DNA from: Lanius collurio
Taxonomy: Eukaryota; Chordata; Aves; Passeriformes; Laniidae
NCBI GenBank assembly: GCA_020086605.1
Contig: JACBWW010000038.1
Location: 5,540,782-5,604,781, forward strand
Length of the DNA stretch: 64,000 bases
Direction: 5' to 3'
A program made the position numbers and the translations under genes. The notes below the pieces were generated by a model. It was not told the origin of the DNA. It worked only from the letters and a program-made list of their open reading frames with translations, and did not search any database. Positions 25,133-35,010 of the stretch are shown here, in pieces. Every line of letters begins with the position of its first letter. Position 1 is the stretch's first letter.

Positions 25133-28100
25133 AGGGAGGAGGAGTAAAAAAGCTTGATAGGTAAAATGGGGAGGGGGAACATGGACCTTTCTTCCACTCA
25201 TTAGGGCAGCTTATCCCTGAAATGCACTAAGGCTTTTAATAAAGTCAATGTAAAAGGCCAGTCCCTTGAAGGTGCAGGAAGACCCAGCCATGATCCTGGT
25301 GGTCCTGCACCGCCAGGAGATAGAATGACTCAAGGCTTCCATGTAGCAGGAGCCCTTTCTACAGAAACTTCTTTTGAAAATGCAGGCATTCTGCTGGTAT
25401 TTATTTACTGTTAATCGTCTTGAGCCTCAAACCCACAAACAAAGGAGGCACTGCTAAACTTGTGTAGACCTGCTCCTACATCACAAAATGACATAGAAAA
25501 GGGAGATAATTCTTTCTTGTAATCACACTTATGTTGGGATACCATCCTTCTCTCTACATTCCCAGAGGTCTGTCAGAGATCGGGGAAGGGATGTGACAGA
25601 GGGCAGCAGTGGGCTAAGGCAGGCACACCACTGGATGTGAGGATGGCAGGATGCTGCTGTCACACAACAGGAAATCTTTGGGTAGAGAAGGGTGTCACCT
25701 TCCTGACACAACAATGCTGTGGATGCTGCCTCCCCTGCTACTGTGGCAAGGGAAAAAGTGCTTGCAAACAGCTCATTACTCCCCTTTGGGTTCCCCTGAC
25801 AGGTTTCTAAGTCACTGGGCCCATCCTAGAGTGTGGCTCAGAGGGAGTGCAAGTCCTCTCCCACAGGAAGGACACCCGACTTTGATACCAAATTCTGCTC
25901 TTGGACGCTCCCTGAGACCACCAGTACTTGCAGGCAAATATCCAAATGCAAAATGTGCCTCATGTTCCACAGTCAGCCACTTAATCCCGCCTAAATCAGA
26001 AGAGATTCCTCTCCCTAGAAGCTCTCAAACTCACAACAATGTTCAAGCAATCCCAGGAACCCAGGGCAGCTTTCCAGCCCCACCCACCCAAATGCCAAAA
26101 AGCAGCCAGAGAAGGAATCCTCCCTGTGAGTCCCATCCCTGCACCACAGGAGACAGGCACAGCTGTTTCCAAGCACACCTTGGGTGTCATTTTGCCACCC
26201 AAACTTGGGTCTGACAAGGCTTAAACTGAGCAAGACCCTCAGTGATACAGCTCAAGTGCAGATGTCCTTGTCAGCAATAGGTATGAATATTGTCCTGTTG
26301 GTAATTCATAATGGACATGTTTATAGACCATCATCCTATGGGGCCATGCAGAGAATTCATTGCACGTGGTCATTTTAAAGGCAGGTACCACGTTCCGTCT
26401 CTTCTTTTGCAAGGCAGAAAAGCATTACACTCAAAACCCACAAAGTTTTCCAAAGGTAACCCAAATAACTTATAACTGGCATTGAAACAAAAATAATACG
26501 CAGATCTTTTGCATCAAACTATTAAAAAAAACTAAAATAGAACTGTTTCTAAGGCTTCAAAAGAAAAGAGAACTTAGAACTATTTACATCCTGGAGACCC
26601 AGTCAAGGCACACTGGATTCCAGTCTGGGTCACTGTAAATTCTGTCCCATCAGGTGCACGAGGTCAGTAGGGCTCTTGGTCATGTCACTTGGCTTTGTTC
26701 AGCAGAAAGATCTGGAGCAAAGGGAGTGAAAACATTTGGTTGCATTCATCCAACAGGCACACCTGGCAGAGTCCAGTCAATGATTGGAGTTACTTGACTC
26801 CAAGAGGACGTGCAAAGCCTCTTGGCTTTCAGCAGGTGCTTCTTTAGGGAGAGGGTTTTTACAACCTCCCAGCCCTTCAGCCAGGGACATCCTGCTTATT
26901 TTCTTTTGCAAGTTTGCCAGCAGATACTGGCAATGCATCCCTTTGCCCAGAAGGGCTCACAGAACTTTGTGTTTTATGGAAAATGACACTGCAAAGGCCC
27001 TGTGGGATGGCAGCTTACAGCTTCTGAGTATTCCCCACTGCTTGCACCACAGGACAACACAACATTTGTAATGACTCAAATGTACAATAAAAAACGTGGC
27101 AGCAACTCTAGGAATTTCTGTTGGCCAGTACTGGTCACAAGCCCAGCATGGAGTCAAAAATTCTAGTGCTGCCCAGCTGTAGCCAAGCTACTTAGCAGGG
27201 GCTGACCTCACAGGGCAGCTCTCCCCCATCTCCTTTCTCCTAAAGGAGGTGCTCATGAGGAAGCAGAAGCCTAGGTGGCTGCAGGGCCAACCCTGCCTGG
27301 TGGATGCAGAAACTACAGGCAGGGCTGTAAAACAAACACTTACTCTTCAGACTTGAGGTCTTCTTGTCTTGTCTTCATTTGGCAGAGAAGTCACTGGGAA
27401 AGAATTCCTGTCATCCCCTGCAGATCCCTGAAAAACCACAGAGAGAAAACTGGTCAGAGAGAGATGCCTAAAGCCAGTCCAAAGCCTGGCTTTCCTAAAT
27501 TTCCAGAGAAAATGTTCATTTGTCCCTGGCATAGTCTCTTCTCCAGGCTCTCCCCCTCTCGCCTTCTTCCCCAGCAATCCCTCCAATAATAGAAATAGAA
27601 CCTTGGCTTCTCACCTGGCAGCTCACAATGCTTTGCACCATTACACTTTTCCCAAGCATGGATAAATCCAGCAGCAGGTTTCCTTGCTTAGTGGCTGAGA
27701 GAACAGTGAGGGCTGCAAGCAAGAAAATTACCAGAAAAAAGAAAGCAGTGAGAAGGCTGCTACTACAGTGGCACAGGTTGGCGTAACACACATACTCCAA
27801 TGCCCTAAACCCCATACCCCGAGCCATCAGTAAGCAGTCAAGTAATCCAATTTTATTACCAGGGAATGCAAAGCTACAAGGGTCATGAACAAGTTTGTAA
27901 AAAAGATATAAAACTGTAGGCCCAGGTTGCAGCCAAACCCACAGGTTTGTTGTTTCTTATTTTTAAGCAAACCACTCTTTCCTATTATAAACACACTCCT
28001 TTTACACCAGGCTTGTATTTCCAGTTGCCTACAACCAGAAACGGTCACTTACCTGAGGGGGTGTTTCTGTAGAGTACCACACAGCACGAGTGGGCTACAG

Positions 28101-30075
28101 GAAACCTTCCACCAGCTCTCCTGGATACCAATGCTGATGCCCTGGGATAGTCCTCATGATCTTCTTCCACTTTCCTGAGTTTGGCAAACAAAGGATCATG
28201 GTTTCTGGCAGGGTTGTCCATGGCAGGCAGGTCCAGGTCGTCACTCTCGGTTCTGGGGCTCTTTGGGACCATCATGGTCGAGTTTGGTGCTCGTTGTGCA
28301 GCAGTCATGGCTGGCAGTGGTGGCAGCACCACAGTTTTCCTCTCGGTTTGGAATGAAGCTTCTGATGCTCTGGACAAGAGAAGCAAATTCACGAATACGA
28401 TGCACACACACTGTAGGGATTTCTTAAAAACTTGGTTACATCCTGTACCAGTTCTTGCCAGTGCCTCAGGTAGACAGCACTTCCAAAGCTGAGAGGCTAC
28501 AAGTGAGAGAGACTTTTAATTGGCAGAGACTTTCACATTCAGGAACAGAGTGGCCTAGCAGATTTCTGATCATCTGAAATCAGGATGGCCAGGGAACTCT
28601 GGCAGCAAGAAGCAGCATCAAAGAGCTCTCAGCCTGGTTTCACCACTGCTCACTGACACCATTTTTAGTCAGCTTCTCAAAGTTTCCAAGAACACATCAA
28701 GCAGTGAATCCTAGCCCACGGACTGCAGAATCAGAAGAGGCAGTGAAGTTAAACCCAGTGAGAAGGCTCAGGTATGAGGCTGCACCTCTTGCCTGACTCT
28801 GCTGTGCATGGGACAGTCTTCACCCCTCTTTCAGCACCCACTTTTCGGGTGCTTCAGTCCCTACTCACTGCCCACATGCTCTCCAGCTTCTCTGCCTTGG
28901 CACAGCTGATGCTGCACAGAGAACTGTTTGACACACAGCACAGCACCCCGACCTGATCCACAGCCCTCTCTCCCCAAAAACACCTCCTATCCTTCCCATT
29001 CCAGAAGCCAGCACATGACTATTGCAGCTGCTCATTTTCCCTGAAAAAAGGCAGGAAGGAACTCCAGAATTAAAGCTCTTCCACTCCTACTGCAATGGGA
29101 ACATTCCTTCCAACAGCCAAACATCAGCCCCAACACCTCTGTGCTTTAAGAGGATGTCAGAAGGAAAAGACTTCCTGCCCTTACCCACCCACACCTACAG
29201 AGCTGCTTTCTGCACCAGGTGCTTCCAGCCTGGAAAGGCCAATCTGCAGCAGCTGGAGTTGCAGAAGGCACACAATGCTAGAAGCAAACTCTCGAGTGTC
29301 AGGACAGGAGATACAGTTCTGTATCTCACTCTTCTGAACAAAGACTTGGATTTACACTTCTTTCTGCACTTCTTTCTGACATCCCACCACTGCATACTCA
29401 TTTCAGTTTATTGGGGCCTTTGTTTGCTGAAGGCTGAAATTATTTTAATGGGTTTTTTCACTCCTTTTTCTTCCTGCCAGTATCCCTCTTAAATAGGAAA
29501 AAATAATCACTCACATCTTGAAAGTTCACACAAAATACAGACCAGTACAGCTCAACTTTACAGATTCTGGCTGAAAACAGAAAAGATAAGATACTGGAAT
29601 TCAAAGTAGAAGCCCAAGCACAGCAGATAGAGCTTTCAGGCTTGCTGACAAGTAACCTAAAATGACATTTTACCACTTTTCTTGGACAGATTAATTGTTT
29701 TCCAGTGGCAGGGATGGAACTGCTAAACCTTTTGATGCAAACTGTAATCTAAAGCAAGGCACTTCCATTGCTGAAAATAAACATGCCTATCTGTTCTAGA
29801 TGGACTTTTTTCTCTCCTACTCAGTCTGAATGGTACAGAAATGCATACAGATTCCTTGGGGCACAGTCAAGAACTGTAAGAAATTGTGTTTTGTGATACC
29901 CCCTATCAAAGGGAAGGAAAAACTCCAGTCACAGGAGAGTGAGAGCCCTCAGATCCCCCAAATGTGCAGGGGGTTCTGATTGTATTAACAAGAATCTGAG
30001 AGGGGTGAAATTTAAACAGACAGTGAAAATTGCTGCCATTGTCTTCCAGAAGCACAGGAACCACTAAACTATTGC

Positions 30076-30690
30076 TGTGGCCCAGGCCACTGTTGGGATG
30101 CGGCAGCTGAAAGCCAATCAACCCAAGGCGTTCCCGTGGGTCGAGTTCCCCACCCAGGACAGTGAGTCGGAGGGAGGGTCGGTGGGCAGCACAGAAACCA
30201 CCCGGACCCAAACCACCGCCCCCTGTTCTGGAATGTTCTCCGTTACTCGGTTGTTCATTGGTTCCCTGTTGTGACTCCCGCCTCCCGGTTTCCCCCTTTG
30301 GTTCTCACTGGATTGTATCCTCCCTCTGACTTGTATCTCATTGGTTGCCTTCCTTTTCCCCGCCTTGTTACTCCCCCCGTACAAAACTGAAGGCGAAAAG
30401 CCGCTCTAGGTTTTTTGCTCGTCTGTTCCGTGAAGCCTGTAACTTTAAATGTGTTGGAACCCACCAGAAGCCCCTCTCTGTTCATTTGCCTCCGGATTAA
30501 GGCGAGCCCAGACCATCGGCCCCTGCCGTAGCTCCTCTGTGGAGGAAGCAGCACACGCGCCCAGGCAGCGCCTTTCCTGCTGCCAAAGTCCTGAAGGACA
30601 TCGCAGAAATAACGCTGCGTCCCCTCTGACTGAGGGCACACCAGGGCTTGTGCGGCGAGCAAGAACTGTGTTAGCCAATCTGTGAAAGAT
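30076..30690 (+). mobile_element. Probable solo LTR of an endogenous retrovirus
   Basis: A GC-rich island lies within AT-richer DNA. It carries clustered CCAAT/ATTGG motifs (near 30116, 30256, 30340), a core-promoter-like GTACAAAACTGAAGG segment, then a TTTTTTGCTCGTCTGTTCC-type R/U5-like region. No coding similarity is seen. The layout resembles an LTR in + orientation. I could not find a convincing target-site duplication, so both edges are approximate. It lies between AFF1 remnant exons. Confidence 0.45.
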
Positions 30691-31709
30691 TTTTACAGAT
30701 TTTATAACATCGATTTTGCAGCATCAAGTGTGCAAATCATCATCTTACTGAATGAGAAACTACAGAATCATTTGCTACGAGCCAAGAAAATGTAAAAGAA
30801 AGTGCCCTTATCACTTGGCATTACCCACAGTGTGCCTGGTAGTTTCTGCCTCTCTCCCAGAGTGCAGAGAAACATGGAACCATGGAGCAGCTTCTCGGCA
30901 GGGCTGCTCTCAATGAGTTCTCCTTCCAGGCTGCACTCCCATCTGGGATACAGGCTCTGACTTGGGATTTCCTGCAGTCAGGGAGTCCACAGCAAGTGCC
31001 CATTCACCACGAGGCCTGCAGACAACTCTTGATGCTGCTGACCCACGCCCATTTGGGAGTCAGTTTCCCAAAAAACACCCGGGAGCATCGACCTCCTCAG
31101 TTAAATGAAGGGCTGTCTTGGAATTCAAGGGAAAGCTACCGCAATGGCTGAGGGACTCTGCAAAGGGACTCTCCTTTCTCTGGAAAGCCCCTGACTCCAC
31201 ACAGCCAACCCTCAGGCATCACAGCAGCTCCATGGAAATCCAAACAAGCTTTTTGCTTATTTATCCATGTGCCCACTGCCTCAGGTACCACACTCTTTGT
31301 AATGGGGGGCACAGGAAGGGGGCATCACCACCCTACAAAGCTCTGCTTGGGCAGAAACCTAGCAGTGCTGGCAGGGGCTGGTCAGCCACAAGCTGCCATA
31401 GCCTGCTGCCAAAACCTCCACTGACAGAGGAGGGCTGGGGATTTGTTGTCTCAGGAAACCAGGATTCCAAGAAAATACCAAAAAAATACCAAAGCATGCT
31501 AGACTGCTTACAGGGCTTTCCATTTGTTCAGGAGGGGATTTGTGACCATAGGAAACAGCTGTGGGAACATTCCCCTTAGAAGTTTGGTAACACCATTAGA
31601 GGAGAAGGAGCATGGCTCTGCTGTCAACCTATGAAGTGGAAACTCCACATGAGTTCTCCAAACACCACCTTGGCCATTGTCTAAACCAACCTCCTCCTGT
31701 CCCTCTCAC

Positions 31710-32335
31710 TTTCTTCTTTCCAGAGGACTCCTCAGGACTCTTTGTGGCTTTCCTGTTCCAATCTGGCTTCCTTGCAGGTGATAACAACTTCTTGTCCCCA
31801 GGAGGCAAGAGCACTTTCTCCTTGTGCAAATCCCCAGGCCTGTGCCCACTGGGGATGAGAGTGTCACATTCCTGGCCATCTCCCACGGGACTGGGGTCCA
31901 AAAAGCCTTTGGTGTTGGCCTGGTGGGAGCTCTCGTCCTTTGGCTTCTCAGAGGGCTCGTGAAGTGCTGGCTTCAGGTCTTTTCTGTCCATAGGTCTATT
32001 CTGTCTTTCTGTCATTTCGGTGGCTTTTGGCTTCACTGTTTCTAGGACTTTGGGCTGGTCCTTGCAGGACTGCTCTGTGACTTCCAAAGGACCAGGCTCA
32101 CTCTCCACCTTCCGGACTCTTGGATTCATCAGGCACCAGGGGCTGGCCGGGCCTTTTGATACCAACAGTCTTCCTGGGCAAGGCCCCCTTGGTGTGCACA
32201 GCATGCTTCAGGAAGCTCTGTTTGCTCATAACATGGAGCCTTGGCCACTTGGCCACAGCTTTTGGGAGAAGTTTCGGCCACTTGGCCAAAACTATTCTGA
32301 ACCTCCCTGGCCATTTGCCCATCAGGTTGGGATTC
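31710..32335 (-). pseudogene. AFF1: AFF1 large exon with two frame changes
   Basis: The acceptor (TTTAATCCTAG) and donor (AAGAAA followed by GTGAGA) are good. The exon opens in phase 0 and similarity to AFF1 moves through three frames. Frame one carries ETSPKSCGQVAKAP, frame two carries KQSFLKHAVHTKGALPRKTV and GIKRPGQP, and frame three carries VESEPGPLEVTEQSCKDQPK through DKKLLSPARK. Each change equals a net +1. The exon length, 626, is 3n+2, so undoing both changes would restore a phase 0/0 exon; the phase argument is mine. The LDLLSRIPQ block conserved in AFF proteins is missing between DKKLLSP and the donor. Confidence 0.65.
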
Positions 32336-32769
32336 CTAGGATTAAAGGACAACGTGCAAAGTAGCTCAGCATGTAGCTTCACAATCAATACATCTACTGA
32401 CACCTAAACTATGTAGCTACCACTTTAGGAACATGTGCATTTTTTAATAAATATTTTTTAAACAACCTAAGAGCTGCCAAACAGCTGAGCTGAACTCCTC
32501 AGTAGAAGGATCTCTTGGGATTTATCAGCAGCCCTGGCAAAAATGGGCTGGGTTACCTTTGCTGGCAGTGGAAGATTGGAAGTCTCTGTTCTCGGAGGCG
32601 TCTGAAGAGGTAGGAGGAGAGGTGACAGTGAGTTGCTCATTTCCTGGAAAGAGAGGGAGAGAAGCAGCTCTCAGGAGTTTGCTGATGGACACAGAGGACG
32701 TTTCACCCTGCAGAGAGTCAGAGGGATCCAGCTCCTCATGGATTTGTACAGGCTTCCCCCTGGAGATCT

Positions 32770-33475
32770 GTTTTTCAAGAGCACCTACCTTCAGTATTCC
32801 TTCAATGGACTACACATAAATGTGCATGTTTGGCTGAAACAAGAAAGAGGGAATCAGTGTGAGTTTGGGTATTTTACTCATTGACAGGAAACAAGCATGC
32901 ACTCAGCAAACATCTGCTTACCAACAGCTCTCTAAGAGCAAGTCCATTTGGGATGTGAGCAGCAGGTCCAGAGCCTTTGGACAAGGGGTGCTCGGGAAAA
33001 GCAACACCCAGCTTGAGGGAGGAGTAGCTCTGGCTGCCTGGGATGAGTTGTCACTCTGACTGTAGAACTAGAGAGTGCTACACTCACAGACTGAGAGGAA
33101 GGCTGATCTTACAACTCCAGCTGTTATCTCTACTTCTCCTCAGCACACCCCAAAACACACTTGAGGGCAACATCTGCTGAGTGAACAGGAGCTCAGCAAT
33201 GTATTCCCCATCCAATTCCTTTTTCAAGGAAATTGCCAATTTTCAGGAATTCTCAATTCCTGTATGCAAAACATAAGCAAAACCAGAGATCTATTATTGA
33301 AGAGCACCAACCTGCAAAGCTTTTTCAGTCAATGGCACCTCAATGGGCTTCTTTTCCTGAAACAAGAATGAGGGAGGCAGAAGGAGCTGGTTTGGGTTTT
33401 TTACTACTTTGACATGTACTCAGCCAGCATTTGCTTACCAACAGCTCTAGAAATGTCATGCAAGCCCATTAATAA
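32770..33475. repeat. Tandem duplication of an AFF1-locus exon with flanks
   Basis: About 180 bp near 32770-32955 recurs at about 33293-33475, offset by about 523 bp. Shared landmarks are GAGATCTG/GAGATCTA, AAGAGCACC, CTGAAACAAGAA and CTTACCAACAGCTCT. Each copy holds a 45-nt exon-like block on the - strand with an acceptor TTTCAG and a GT donor (33312-33356 and 32789-32833). The right copy reads EKKPIEVPLTEKALQ. The left copy, in the same phase, reads PNMHIYV, then TAG, then SIEGILK. The left copy is therefore broken as a phase-0 coding exon. Confidence 0.7.
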
Positions 33476-34559
33476 CAAAATGCTTGTAAGAATTAAAAGG
33501 CCCATCTGAATGGGAGTTACTAATGGAGGCCAAGTATAAAATGAACTGAAATCCCTACAGTCAGCTCCTCTTCCTCTGAGAAAAATGCCAGTGTTCCCTT
33601 TGGAACCTGGCAGTCAGAGAACAATGTTTCCTTTCTTAAACTACTACTACTACTGCTCCTACTGCTATTAGTTATCATTACTGTTATTATATAAGTACAT
33701 TCCTGCACTCTGCTCCCTTTATGGAATTTTGCTTTGAAACAGCAAAGCTTTGCCTTCAAAGGCACAGGCTGTCTCTGCATTTAAAAGAGTTGAGCAAAAA
33801 GCTTTCTTAGTTAAAAAAACCCAGAAATAATAGCTCCCAATTCTTCTAAGCCAATCCTAGAGAAAGAGGAGTATTTCTCATTCACCCAAATAAATGAGAC
33901 TCCCAGTTGTTCTGAAGACCACAGCAGTGTGGACAAGACACTGACATCTCACACACTGGGAAAGATGCAACAGTTCATGCAAATTCTGGCTCACCCTATC
34001 CATGCTGTTCTTGCCCCTGCAGGATTTGCAAATCCCCAACTACCATTTCTCACTCTCCCATTGCCTGGCTGTGATGGATTTAGCAGCCAAATTTGGACAA
34101 ATGGATGTTCTGCAGGGGAGCCCAGAGACACACTGTGGAGAAAAGTTGGCTTTGGGCAACCCCAGAGAGCTGAGTTCACCCACAGCTGATGGCAGAAGCC
34201 GGCAGGGACTCCACCCCCATCTCAGAAATGCTGTTTCTCGGCACCTGCTCCTTCCCCTCCCACTCTGCCCCTCCAAGGTAGATGCAGCATCCCTGCTCCT
34301 TTCTTCCCACTGACACTCCCTGACTGGGCTTCCCAGCAGCAAGGACAAACACTGCCCATTTCTGCTGGCCTGAGGGCTGGCTGCAGCACTCCACACTCCC
34401 AAAACTTTGAGACCCAGTATCGTGCTGTATCTTTTTGACAACTGATACTGAAGAAAGGCTCCTGCAGAAGACAAGGCCCTGCACTGCTTTACTTCTCTCA
34501 GCTTCCTCTCATTTTCCACAACATACTGCCCACAGTCCCTTGCAGCTGTTCACTGTTAA

Positions 34560-35010
34560 AAATGGGCTCACAACTGAGCTTTAAAACTAATATATTAACA
34601 AGAACGAATTTAAAGGGCAATAAGAGACCTCTTGCAGCGATTTGACATCCACAAGACAAAGGGTGCAGCACTGAAAGCCTCACCAAGAACAGACCAGATG
34701 CGCTCCTTACCCACTCGGGTGACATATCTTATACCCCCAGTCTCCGCCTCCCGGCCGCCCCTTTCCCTGCCCCACCGGAGCTGCGATGGGCTCGCTGATG
34801 TCTGGAGTCCTTTTATTGGCTCATTGTCCTCTGGCTCTTGTCTGGGATCTTCTGACTGCTCCAGGGAACATCCAGTAATAGTCTCCTACTGCCACCCTTA
34901 TGCCACCCTGAGGCCCTTCCTCTATAACTACATCACAGATGTTCTGGAAAATTCCCCAATTCTTCATTTTGTACCACAATCCCCGTAATAAATTTATTAA
35001 CAATAAGCAT
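34560..35010 (-). mobile_element. Probable solo LTR, - orientation
   Basis: Read on the - strand, the segment shows an LTR-like order: an A/T-rich start (TGTTAATAAATTTATTACGG), a CCAAT box (GAGCCAATAA), GC boxes (GGGGCGGCC), a TATA box (GGGTATAAGA) and a downstream transcribed-type region. The 7-bp word CAATAAG flanks 34625-35000 on both sides, which could be a target duplication or chance, because the TG...CA ends do not fit it exactly. Edges are uncertain. Confidence 0.5.

Larger units (their letters stand above)
20409..27343. other. Intergenic interval between convergent KLHL8 and AFF1 remnant
   Basis: Apart from the KLHL8 3' UTR and one CR1 tail I see no convincing gene here. I looked on the - strand for the C-terminal homology domain expected downstream of the AFF1 exons (signature words FIECG, MYSETV, YTRQG) and did not recognise it in any frame. 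Open frames of 60-190 codons occur, but none has recognisable domains or splice context. Confidence 0.6.

Noticed and set aside
33559..33606. 48-nt phase-0 exon-like block (VPKGTLAFFSEEEELT) on the - strand
   Set aside because: The splice sites are plausible, but I see no AFF similarity. It is too weak to add to the AFF1 remnant.
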